Source: Saccharopolyspora rhizosphaerae
GTDB lineage: Bacteria > Actinomycetota > Actinomycetes > Mycobacteriales > Pseudonocardiaceae
Assembly (NCBI RefSeq): GCF_003931915.1
Contig: NZ_RSAA01000020.1
Coordinates: 124,001-188,000, forward strand
Direction of reading: 5' to 3'
DNA: 64,000 nt
The number at the start of each line of letters is the position of its first letter. The first letter of the stretch is position 1. Positions 18,332 to 25,978 of this stretch are shown here, in pieces. The translations under genes and the position numbers were made by a program. The notes below the pieces were generated by a model that saw only the letters and a program-made list of their open reading frames with translations, made no database searches and was not told the origin of the DNA.

Positions 18332-18787
18332 ATGGCACCCGCTCAGCCAGGCGGGCCGGAGTCGAACTCCGACGGCGTTGAAGAACTCCACCGGCACGAC
18401 GTGCCGGCCTCGGTCTCGAGCTTGCCGAGGTTGCGCAACGAGGTGAACGAGTGGGCCCGCGCCGCCGGGCTCGGCGACGACATCGCCGAGCCCTTGGCGC
18501 TGGCCGCCTACGAGGCGATGGCCAACGCGATCGAGCACGCCTACGCGGACGGGGATGGGGTTCTCGACGTCGACGCCGTCCGCGACGAGTCGGGCATAGA
18601 GGTCACGGTCACCGACCACGGCACGTGGCGTCCGCCGCAGAACAGCGACCCGATGCGCAAGCGGGGCCTGCCGTTGATCGAGCGGCTCGCCGACGAGGCC
18701 GTGGTGACCTCCGGTCAGCACGGCACGCGGGTGCAGATGCGCTGGACGCTGCCGGTTCGCCACCGCGAACCGAGCGTCTGCCGCTAA
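18332..18787 (+). CDS. anti-sigma factor serine kinase (RsbW-like ATPase)
   Basis: A 151-residue GHKL ATPase (HATPase_c_2). N-box YEAMANAIEHAYADG near 70-84, G1-type DHGTW near 108 and MRKRGLPLIERLAD near 122-135. RsbW/SpoIIAB-type proteins both hold a sigma factor and phosphorylate the STAS partner. It lies 58 bp after the STAS gene with a GAGGA ribosome site. No sigma factor gene is found in the window, so the client is encoded elsewhere. Confidence 0.9.
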   Translation: MAPAQPGGPESNSDGVEELHRHDVPASVSSLPRLRNEVNEWARAAGLGDDIAEPLALAAYEAMANAIEHAYADGDGVLDVDAVRDESGIEVTVTDHGTWRPPQNSDPMRKRGLPLIERLADEAVVTSGQHGTRVQMRWTLPVRHREPSVCR

Positions 18788-18808
18788 GGCTCCCGGACGC
18801 AGTTCCCT

Positions 18809-18848
18809 CACCTCGGGCTCGGCGCCGCGTGGCGCCGAGCCCGAGGTG
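18809..18848 (+). terminator. strong hairpin terminator after the kinase gene
   Basis: Perfect 18-bp stem with a GCGT loop, 22 bp after the kinase stop. No U-tract follows, as is usual in high-GC actinomycetes. Confidence 0.8.
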
Positions 18849-19336
18849 CATCGCGGGTAGTCCGCACCCGGCGCGATCCCGACATCGCGCCCCTCTTCTG
18901 ATCACGTGACTTCCAGCATCGAGCTCACGGGCGCAGTCCCCAGTGGAGCGCCGAGTTCCTGATCCACCCACGGGTTTCGGCAACCCCGTGATCGTTCGTC
19001 GAGCGGCCCACTCCCCCAGGCGGTGTCCGCGGAGGTCTTCCGCTGCGGCCCTCTGGTTCGTCGCTCGTCCGGCCCCAGCTCGCCCACGCCGACCCTCTCG
19101 CGCACCGGCTCCTCCGGCGCAAGCCGGTTTGTGCCCACCACCCCTTTCGTCCTGAACGGTTCCCGAAAGGGCCGTCGCCGCCCGGCTGGACCGAACGCCG
19201 GCGACGACTCTCGCCGCATTTCGCACATCCTGCACATCGCGGGTGCGAGCACGCCCCTCAGGGCCGGACGTGCACACATGCCGCCTGGACCACACCAGGG
19301 CGCACAAGATTATTCCTCGATTCATGCACCCCAGAT
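18849..19336. other. gene-free stretch upstream of whiB
   Basis: About 490 bp without a supported gene. It contains a loose inverted repeat (CCCTTTCG at 19142-19149 and CGAAAGGG at 19164-19171). Long leaders are common before whiB-type genes. A GGGTAG at about 18853 has no matching -35 element. Confidence 0.4.
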
Positions 19337-19362
19337 GTGTGAACGAGGGATCTTCCGGGTAG
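19337..19362 (+). promoter_or_regulatory. SigB/SigF-type promoter for whiB-family gene
   Basis: GTGT, 16-base spacer, GGGTAG. The pattern TGAA-N13-GGGTAGTCGAG within it is repeated exactly in the promoter of the DUF6131 gene at 50065. It ends 47 bp before the whiB ATG. Confidence 0.6.
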
Positions 19363-19409
19363 TCGAGCAGAGACGGACTGATCAACGCTTCTCGCTGATG
19401 GGGTGAACA

Positions 19410-19715
19410 ATGACAGCCACGACTCGACTTCCCAAGCCCACCAGTGAAGCGTGGCACTGGCAACTGCGGGCGGCCTGCCGCGACCTCCGCACCAGCCACT
19501 TCTTCCACCCGGACAACGAACGCGGCGAACGGCGCGCCGAGCGCGAGCGCAACGCCAAGGCCGTGTGCCGGACCTGCCCGGTCATCGCACAGTGCCGGGA
19601 GCACGCGCTCCAGGCGCAGGAGCCCTACGGCGTGTGGGGCGGGCTCGGCGAGCAGGAACGCCGCGTGCTGCTCGGCCACACCCGCAAGTCGGCGGGGGCA
19701 GGCACGGCTGCATGA
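19410..19715 (+). CDS. WhiB-family iron-sulfur transcription factor
   Basis: A 101-residue Wbl protein. Four cysteines at about 23, 53, 56 and 62 (C-x29-C-x2-C-x5-C) would hold a [4Fe-4S] cluster; the GVWGGLGEQER turn is near 73-83 and a basic C-terminal tail follows. The FFHPDNERG segment resembles the WhiB4/WblA group, but subgroup assignment is from memory only. Wbl proteins work with sigma factors and sense redox signals. The SigB-type promoter upstream suggests stress-linked expression. Confidence 0.93.
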   Translation: MTATTRLPKPTSEAWHWQLRAACRDLRTSHFFHPDNERGERRAERERNAKAVCRTCPVIAQCREHALQAQEPYGVWGGLGEQERRVLLGHTRKSAGAGTAA

Positions 19716-19836
19716 CCCCCTTCCCACGGCGTCGCACCCGTTCCGGGTGACGCGGGTGCGACGGCGGGCGGATCCTGGCCCCTCCACCACCACGGGCATC
19801 TCCGACGGTCAGCACCGTTGGCCATCGGGGAGGCGA

Positions 19837-20025
19837 GGAGCACCGAGGACGACCGCGCACACCGCCCCACGACGACGAGGCCGCCGCATCTCCCACGACG
19901 TCCGGCAGGCAGCGGCGGGAGCAGCTCGACGAGGAGACCGACGACCTGCTGGACGAGATCGACGACGTCCTGAGGAGTCTCCTGAGGACTTGGTCCGGGG
20001 CTACGTGCACAAGGGCGGTCGGTGA
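19837..20025 (+). pseudogene. pup: degenerate pup (prokaryotic ubiquitin-like protein) gene
   Basis: Two frames together spell a Pup protein. The first gives SGRQRREQLDEETDDLLDEI then DDVL (19892-19972). After a missing G near 19973 the next frame gives EESPEDLVRGYVHKGGR and a TGA at 20023. The match to the Pup core (EETDDLLDEIDDVLEEN...FVRxYVQKGGQ/E) is clear. It is judged broken for three reasons. There is a one-base frameshift. No in-frame ATG or GTG was found between the core and an upstream stop (19748-19750). The last residue is Arg, where Pup must end in Gln or Glu to be ligated. No dop gene is adjacent, unlike the usual dop-pup arrangement. A sequencing error could explain only the frameshift. 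Confidence 0.75.
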
Positions 20026-20034
20026 AGGACGAAG

Positions 20035-20071
20035 CAGGGGCGGCGCCGGGATCTTCCCGGCGCCGCCCCTG
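20035..20071. terminator. bidirectional hairpin terminator
   Basis: Perfect 17-bp stem with a three-base loop between the pup remnant and the convergent CocE gene; it can serve both. Confidence 0.8.
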
Positions 20072-20082
20072 TTCTCGCGGCG

Positions 20083-22104
20083 TCACACGTGGTCGCGCGG
20101 GATGCGGCGGTCCCAGTTCTTGGAGAACACCCGCTGCTCACCGATGTAACCGTCCAGCTCGGCGTGCAGCACGAACTCGTGCGGTGTCGAGGTGAGCGTG
20201 GTGCGCGTCTTCGCGGTCGCCGACCAATCTCCGCGGCTGAAGCCCATCGTCCAGTCGGTCTCGCCGCGCACCGAGTTGAAGTCCTCACCGACCCAGCTGT
20301 AGCGCTCCACCGCTCTCCTGCGGCAGTCGAGTTCGTTCTCCTCGAAGTGCACCAGGCCCAGGTCCTTGACGACTTCCAGCGACGACCGGTAGTCGGCCAG
20401 GTCGCGGCTCACCTGCCAGCGCTGCTCCCCCGGGGTGATCTGCTTCGCCGAGATCGGCGGTGCGCCTTCGGGTTCGCCGAACAGGGGCGTCGGCAGCTCG
20501 TCGGCCTCCTCCGGCGGGCGCAGCGGCAGTTCCAGCTGGCTCTGGGACGGGTGCACCGTCAACCGCACCGGCTCGGGCGGTGGCCACGCCAGCGGCCAGT
20601 ACGAGGTGGACAGTGCCAGCCGGATCCGGTGTCCTTCCGGGAAGGCCTGCGCGGCACCGTTGAGCCGCAGCTGGACCTGGTACCGCTTGCCGGGTTCCAG
20701 GGGTTCCGGCTCACCGTGCCCGTCGCGGTGGGTGAGGTTGAGCAGCCCGTAGGTCACGCGCGTGGCCTGGCCCTCCGGGCTGACGTCGGACAACCGCGCG
20801 GCCAGCATCGCCACCGGGCGGTCGACCTCGACGCAGACGTCCAGCAGCGGACCGCCGAGGATCTCGGAGCGCTCGCGCAGCGGCTCGGTGTCGAAGACCA
20901 GCGAGCCGCCGTCCTCCTCGCGCTGGTCGTAGGGCAGGTCCGGCGGTGCGTTGTAGGAGCACCACTTGCCGCCGTACTGGCCGACCGACAGCGGTGAGCA
21001 CAACGTCAGCGGCGGGCTCGGGTGCTCCTCCCCCGGCCGCCCGATCGTGTTCTGCGCCAACGGGAACCGGGTGCGGTGGACGTGCGGGGAGGGCCAGGAC
21101 GGTTCACCCACCCAGCGACCGGGCCGGTCCTCGTAGCTCGTGGAGGGCGGCATGCTCTCCTGCATCCAGGTGCACAGCATCGGCCCGTCCATCACGCCGT
21201 TGTCGACGTCCTTGAGCCAACGGTCCCACCAGCGCACGAGCTCCTGCAGGAACCCGATGGCCGGCCCCGGTTTGCCCAGGTGCGGGTACTTGTGCGACCA
21301 CGGCCCGATCAGGCCGCGGCGCGGCACGTCGAGGTTCTCCATCAGGCGGTACACCGCGTTGGAGTAGCCGTCCGCCCAGCCGCTCACCGCGAGCACCGGG
21401 CAGGTGACGTCGGAGAAGTCCTCGCAGATCGACCCGTGCCGCCAGTAGTCGTCCCGACGCTGGTGCTGCAACCAGGTGTCCAGCCACAGACCGCTCTCGT
21501 CCAGGCGCTGACGCCACATCTCCTCCCAGCGGTCACCGACCACGGCCGGGTCGGGCGGGCAGGAGTTGTAGGCGAACATCGTGCTCGCCCACGACAGGTT
21601 GTCGCTGAGCAGGCAGCCGCCCATGTAGTGGACGTCGTCGGCGTAGCGGTCGTCGGCGCTGCACACCGCGGCGATCGCGCCGAGGCTCTCCGGCCGCCGG
21701 GCGGCGACCTGCAGGGCGTTGAAACCGCCCCAGGAGATGCCCATCATGCCGGTGCTGCCGCTGCACCACGGTTGCGCGGCCAGCCAGGCCAGCACGTCTT
21801 CGGCGTCGCAGAACTCCTGTTCCAGGTACTCGTCGGTGAGCACTCCGTCGGATTCACCACTGCCCCGCAGGTCCACCCGGGCGCAGGCGTAACCGTGCCC
21901 GGCCATGTAGGGGTGGTGGATCGAGTCGCGGATGGAGGTGAGATCGCGCAGCCGGTACGGGATGAGCTCCAGCACCGCCGGAACCGGCTCGGTGTCCGAG
22001 CTCACCGGCCGCCACAGGCGACCGGACAGCCGCGTCCCGTCGGACAGCGGGATCCAGATCTCCTCCTGCTTGGTCTCGAGCGGTAGTTCGCTCACCTCGC
22101 GCAC
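20083..22104 (-). CDS. CocE/NonD family hydrolase
   Basis: A 673-residue serine hydrolase of the X-Pro dipeptidyl peptidase/cocaine esterase family. It has the usual three parts: alpha/beta hydrolase core (about 15-140 and 225-310), inserted helical domain, and C-terminal jelly-roll (about 350-560). The nucleophile is in GISWGG near 122; the acid is probably in AVSGWADGYSN near 245 and the His in GPWSHKYP near 272. There is no signal peptide, so it is cytoplasmic. These enzymes split esters or N-acyl/peptide bonds; the substrate is unknown. A SigB-type site lies at 22154-22179. Confidence 0.88.
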   Translation of the reverse strand: MREVSELPLETKQEEIWIPLSDGTRLSGRLWRPVSSDTEPVPAVLELIPYRLRDLTSIRDSIHHPYMAGHGYACARVDLRGSGESDGVLTDEYLEQEFCDAEDVLAWLAAQPWCSGSTGMMGISWGGFNALQVAARRPESLGAIAAVCSADDRYADDVHYMGGCLLSDNLSWASTMFAYNSCPPDPAVVGDRWEEMWRQRLDESGLWLDTWLQHQRRDDYWRHGSICEDFSDVTCPVLAVSGWADGYSNAVYRLMENLDVPRRGLIGPWSHKYPHLGKPGPAIGFLQELVRWWDRWLKDVDNGVMDGPMLCTWMQESMPPSTSYEDRPGRWVGEPSWPSPHVHRTRFPLAQNTIGRPGEEHPSPPLTLCSPLSVGQYGGKWCSYNAPPDLPYDQREEDGGSLVFDTEPLRERSEILGGPLLDVCVEVDRPVAMLAARLSDVSPEGQATRVTYGLLNLTHRDGHGEPEPLEPGKRYQVQLRLNGAAQAFPEGHRIRLALSTSYWPLAWPPPEPVRLTVHPSQSQLELPLRPPEEADELPTPLFGEPEGAPPISAKQITPGEQRWQVSRDLADYRSSLEVVKDLGLVHFEENELDCRRRAVERYSWVGEDFNSVRGETDWTMGFSRGDWSATAKTRTTLTSTPHEFVLHAELDGYIGEQRVFSKNWDRRIPRDHV

Positions 22105-22153
22105 ATGTCCTCCTCGCTGTTGTCACGGCGGGTCCCAGGCGCCACCCGTTGCA

Positions 22154-22179
22154 CTACCCGTCCACCGTTCCGGCCATGC
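22154..22179 (-). promoter_or_regulatory. SigB/SigF-type promoter for CocE-family gene
   Basis: On the minus strand GCAT, 16-base spacer, GGGTAG, ending 50 bp before the start at 22104. The -35 half is only a GNNT match, so it is among the weaker sites. Confidence 0.4.
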
Positions 22180-22266
22180 ACGATCAGCGCACGTTTCGCT
22201 TCGTGACCCAGCGGCTACTCGCCGAACAGGGATTTCCCACGAACGACTGCGGTGGAGGTGCGCAGC

Positions 22267-23244
22267 ATGGTGCGGTTCGGCTACACGCTGATGACGGAGC
22301 AGTCGGGTCCCCGCGAGCTCGTCAAGCAGGCGTGCGCGGCCGAGCGGGCCGGTTTCGACTTCGCGGTGATGAGCGACCACTACTCGCCGTGGCTGGACGC
22401 GCAGGGGCACTCCCCCTACGCGTGGAGCGTGCTGGGCGCGGTCGCCCAGGCCACCGAGCGCATGGACCTGATGAGCTTCGTGACCGCCCCGATCATGCGG
22501 TACCACCCGGCGGTCGTCGCGCAGAAGGCCGCCACGGTGGACCTGCTGTCCGACAACCGGTTCACGCTCGGCGTCGGCGCCGGGGAGAACCTCAACGAGC
22601 ACGTCGTCGGCCGCGGCTGGCCCCCGGTGAACGTGCGGCACGAGATGCTGGGTGAGGCGCTGCGGATCATCTCGGCGCTGTTCGAGGGGGGCTACGTCAA
22701 CTTCGCCGGAGACCACTACCGCGTGGACTCGGCCACGTTGTGGGACCTGCCGGAGCAGCGGGTGCCGATCGCCACCGCGGTCTCGGGCGAGCAGTCGATC
22801 GAGGAGTGCGCACCGCTGGCGGACGCGATGATCGCGGTCCAGCCGGAGGCCCGGCTGTGCCAGAGCTGGGACTCCGCGACCGGTGGTGGTCAGCGCAAGT
22901 ACGGTCAGCAGCCGATCAGCTGGGACCCCTCCGCGGAGGCCGGCGCGCAGCGCGCGTGGTCGAAGATGCGCTGGTTCGCCGGCGGGTGGAAGGTCAACGC
23001 CGAACTGCCCGGCACGGCCGCGTTCGCCGCGGCGACCCAGCACGTGCGCGTCGAGGACGTCAGCGCGGGCATCCCCTGCGGACCGGACGTGGAGCCGATC
23101 GTGAAGTCGATGTCGGCGTACTGGGAAGCCGGTTTCACCGACATCGCGCTGGTGCAGGTCGGCGTCGACGAGAACCCCAACGGCTTCTTCGGCTTCGCAC
23201 GCGAGAGGCTGCTCCCGGCGTTGCGCGAGGCGGCCGAGAGCTGA
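22267..23244 (+). CDS. F420-dependent LLM-class oxidoreductase (TIGR03557-like)
   Basis: A 325-residue luciferase-like TIM-barrel protein. It begins MVRFGYTLMTEQSGP and has the MSDHYSPW, TAPIMRYHP and FTLGVGAGENLNEHV blocks typical of the F420-dependent glucose-6-phosphate dehydrogenase relatives grouped as TIGR03557. The C-terminal VQVGVDENPNGFFGF segment is also characteristic. The reaction is unknown. ATG 22267 follows GGAGG by 8 bases; an earlier GTG at 22252 overlaps that site and is rejected. Convergent with the next gene, 4-bp gap. Confidence 0.9.
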   Translation: MVRFGYTLMTEQSGPRELVKQACAAERAGFDFAVMSDHYSPWLDAQGHSPYAWSVLGAVAQATERMDLMSFVTAPIMRYHPAVVAQKAATVDLLSDNRFTLGVGAGENLNEHVVGRGWPPVNVRHEMLGEALRIISALFEGGYVNFAGDHYRVDSATLWDLPEQRVPIATAVSGEQSIEECAPLADAMIAVQPEARLCQSWDSATGGGQRKYGQQPISWDPSAEAGAQRAWSKMRWFAGGWKVNAELPGTAAFAAATQHVRVEDVSAGIPCGPDVEPIVKSMSAYWEAGFTDIALVQVGVDENPNGFFGFARERLLPALREAAES

Positions 23245-23248
23245 GCGC

Positions 23249-24538
23249 TCACCGCAGGCTGCGGCCGGTCCCCCGCCAGGCGAACCCCGCGCGGGCGACC
23301 TCGCGCGGGTCGACCTGGTTGCGGGCGTCGACGAGCACCGGCGTCCGAATCACCGCGGCGACCTGCTCCCAGTCCAGCTCCGCGAACTCCGGCCAGTCGG
23401 TCAGCAGCACCAGGACGTCGGCGTTCTCGGCGGCCAGGCGGGGATCGGCGACGCAGCGCACCCCCTCCACCGCCACCCTCTCCGCGCAGGCGGGGTCGTA
23501 TCCGCGCAGCTGCGCGCCCCGCTCGGCGAGCAGGCGGGCGACCGCGAGCGCGGGCGAGTCGCGCAGGTCGCCGGTGTGCGCCTTGAACGTCAACCCCAGC
23601 AAGCCCACCCGAGCTCCGGAGACGTCACCGCCGCAGCACTCGACGACCTTGTCGGCGACGCGGGCCTGGTGGTGCCCGTTCGCCCGGATCGCCGCGCGCA
23701 GCAGCGGCATCTCCACCCCGTGGGAGGCGGCGGTGTGCAGCAGGGCCGCGGTGTCCTTGGGCAGGCACGAGCCGCCCCAGCCCGGCCCAGCGCTCAAGAA
23801 CGACGGCGCCACGCGGTGGTCGCGCTTCATGCCTTCGGTGACGGCCTCGACGTCCGCGCCGGTGTGCTCGCAGAGCTCGGCGAGGTCGTTGACGTAGGAG
23901 AGCTTGGTGGCCAGGTAGCCGTTGGAGGCGTACTTGACGACCTCGGCGCTGACCGAGTCGACCAGCTCAGCCCGAGCCTGGACCGAAGCGTAGAGGCCGG
24001 CGACGCGCTCGGCGGCCCGCTGGTCGTCGGCCCCGACGACGATGCGGTCGGGGTGGAGGAAGTCCTCGACGGCCCGTCCCTCGCGCAGGAACTCGGGGTT
24101 GCTGACCACCGCGACGTCCTCGCGCGCCAACGACCGGGCGAGCCGTCTCGCGGTGCCCACCGGCACGGTCGACTTGGCGACGACCACCGCCCCGGGCGGC
24201 AGCAGGGCACGGATGTCACCGACGACCGAGTCGACGGCGCTGAGGTCGGCCTCGCCTTCGACCCCCCTCGGCGTGGGCAGGCACAGGAAGACGAACTCGG
24301 CACCGGTGACCGGCTGGGCGCTGTCCTCGGTGAACCGCAACCGGCCCGCCGCAACGCCTTCCGCGAGCAGCTCGCCGAGACCGGGCTCGCGGAGGTCCAC
24401 CTCACCGCGGCGCAGCCGGGAGATCTTCTCGCCGTCGACGTCACCGCAGGTCACGTCGTGGCCCAGCCGCGCGAGGCAGGCACCCGTGGTGAGGCCGACG
24501 TAACCGCAGCCGACCACGACGATCCGTGCCGAGTCCAT
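23249..24538 (-). CDS. UDP-glucose 6-dehydrogenase family protein
   Basis: A 429-residue nucleotide-sugar dehydrogenase. N-terminal Rossmann motif GCGYVGLTTG (about 9-18), the VVSNPEFLREGRAVEDF block near 155-172, catalytic cysteine in GWGGSCLPKD near 258, and the C-terminal UDP-binding domain with GLTFKAHTGDLRDSPA near 320. It would oxidise UDP-glucose to UDP-glucuronate (or a related sugar), feeding the UDP-xylose-synthase-like enzyme at 49021. Last gene of the minus-strand glycan operon. GGAGG precedes the ATG at 24538. Confidence 0.92.
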   Translation of the reverse strand: MDSARIVVVGCGYVGLTTGACLARLGHDVTCGDVDGEKISRLRRGEVDLREPGLGELLAEGVAAGRLRFTEDSAQPVTGAEFVFLCLPTPRGVEGEADLSAVDSVVGDIRALLPPGAVVVAKSTVPVGTARRLARSLAREDVAVVSNPEFLREGRAVEDFLHPDRIVVGADDQRAAERVAGLYASVQARAELVDSVSAEVVKYASNGYLATKLSYVNDLAELCEHTGADVEAVTEGMKRDHRVAPSFLSAGPGWGGSCLPKDTAALLHTAASHGVEMPLLRAAIRANGHHQARVADKVVECCGGDVSGARVGLLGLTFKAHTGDLRDSPALAVARLLAERGAQLRGYDPACAERVAVEGVRCVADPRLAAENADVLVLLTDWPEFAELDWEQVAAVIRTPVLVDARNQVDPREVARAGFAWRGTGRSLR

Positions 24539-24560
24539 CGGGCCTCCTCGACAACGCTGC

Positions 24561-25301
24561 TCAGCGCAAGGTTCCGAGCTCCGCGAGCACCGGCGGCGGG
24601 TGCGCTTCGAACAGCCGCGCGGGATCGCGCCACCGCGGCTGCGGGTGCTGTTCGGCGTCACGGGCCGGGTCCGGGCCGATCCGCGGGTCGGCGCGGACGC
24701 ACTCGACCACCCGGGCCTCGTCCGCCCCGACCGCGCGGCACAGCTCGGTGAGCTCGTCGAAGAACTCGCGCTCCACGGCGAGCAGTCCGTCGATCGCGTG
24801 CGGCACCAGGTCGGCGCTGTCGACGTCGCAGTGCAGCGGCGGGACGGGAACCCAGGAGAGGACCACGTCGGCGGGCACCAGCGACTCGGCGTCGTCGGCG
24901 CCGAGCACCTGGCAGCCCGCGCCCAGGAAGTCCTCCAGCGCCGACCCTTCCCGGAGCTGCTGCGGGTTGCTCACCACCGGTCTGCCCAGCGCCTTCTGGA
25001 GGTCCCGGGTGGATTCCCACGGTGGCAGCACGCAGTTGATCACCGCGCTGCCCGCCGGGGCCCTGACCTGATCTGCGCCGCAGACGAACACGGCGTCCGG
25101 GGCGGCGAGCTCGCCGTAGCTCAACGTGCCGCTGCGGTGCAGGCACCGCAGCACCTCCGGCAGCCACGGTTCGTGCTCCACCACAGCCCGGTCCGGGCGC
25201 GCGCAGCTCACCCGGACCCCGCACCAGGCCAGTCCGGTGGCGACCGCGACCGCCGTCAGACCCTCGCCGAACACCCTCGCGCGCGGCTGCCTCACGGCCA
25301 T
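24561..25301 (-). CDS. truncated UDP-glucose dehydrogenase-like protein
   Basis: A 246-residue paralogue of its downstream neighbour that keeps only the NAD-binding half. It shows GEGLTAVAVATGL (a changed dinucleotide loop) and VVSNPQQLREGSALEDFLGA, clearly parallel to the full enzyme. It stops after the central helix region, so the catalytic GGSC cysteine and the UDP-binding domain are missing. A GAGGAG ribosome site and 10-bp overlap with the SDR gene indicate it is translated. It may be a regulatory subunit or a decaying duplicate; catalysis is not expected. Confidence 0.7.
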   Translation of the reverse strand: MAVRQPRARVFGEGLTAVAVATGLAWCGVRVSCARPDRAVVEHEPWLPEVLRCLHRSGTLSYGELAAPDAVFVCGADQVRAPAGSAVINCVLPPWESTRDLQKALGRPVVSNPQQLREGSALEDFLGAGCQVLGADDAESLVPADVVLSWVPVPPLHCDVDSADLVPHAIDGLLAVEREFFDELTELCRAVGADEARVVECVRADPRIGPDPARDAEQHPQPRWRDPARLFEAHPPPVLAELGTLR

Positions 25302-25978
25302 GACGACTCCTCGGAGTGGCAGACGACGAGCTCCCGGACCTCGCAGCCGGCCGGTTGCCGCAGCGCGAACAGCACCGCCTCGGCAACGTGCTCGGGCCGG
25401 TTGAGCTTGGCGTCCTGCGGGGGCCGGTACTGCTCGGGCCTGCCGTCGAAGAAGGAGGTCCACATCCCGCCGGGCACCAGCGTCGTCACGCCGACGCGAC
25501 CGCTGAGCTCGGCGGCCAGAGCGCGGGAGAAACCGACGACGCCGAACTTCGAGGCGCAGTAGGCGGTCGCGTCCGGCACGCCCTTGAGCCCCAGCGTGGA
25601 CGAGCAGGTGACCACCGTGCCGCGGCTCCGCTCCAGGTAGGGCAGCGCGGCGCGCACGACGGCGGCGGTGCCCAGCAGGTTGACCTCCACCACGCGTTCC
25701 CAGTCCTCGGCCGGGACCGAACCCAGGGAACCGCAGGAGTCGACGCCCGCAGCGGTGAACACCCCGTCGAGGCCTCCTGCGGTGTCGGCCACCTCGCGCA
25801 CCGCCTGCTCGGCCTCCCGGCGGTTCGCCAGGTCGACCTGGACGTGCTTCACCGGCGCCGAGGGCGCCTCCCGGTCGAGCACCAGCGCCGTCCCGCCTGC
25901 CGCGGTCACCGCGTCGACGACCGCCGCACCGAGACCCGAAGCGCCTCCGGTGATCACCACATTACCCGGCTCGTTCAT
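25292..25978 (-). CDS. short-chain dehydrogenase/reductase in glycan operon
   Basis: A 228-residue classical SDR: cofactor loop GGASGLG near residues 11-17, catalytic Ser in CSSTLG and the YCASK motif near 147, with NLLG between. It overlaps the HldE-like gene by 17 bp and the truncated dehydrogenase by 10 bp, so it belongs to the same operon. A sugar-modifying role is inferred from location only. GGAGG lies six bases before ATG 25978. Confidence 0.9.
   Translation of the reverse strand: MNEPGNVVITGGASGLGAAVVDAVTAAGGTALVLDREAPSAPVKHVQVDLANRREAEQAVREVADTAGGLDGVFTAAGVDSCGSLGSVPAEDWERVVEVNLLGTAAVVRAALPYLERSRGTVVTCSSTLGLKGVPDATAYCASKFGVVGFSRALAAELSGRVGVTTLVPGGMWTSFFDGRPEQYRPPQDAKLNRPEHVAEAVLFALRQPAGCEVRELVVCHSEESSWP

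Noticed and set aside
18902-19279. 125-codon minus-strand frame upstream of whiB
   Set aside because: No ribosome site, no recognisable motif and odd composition.
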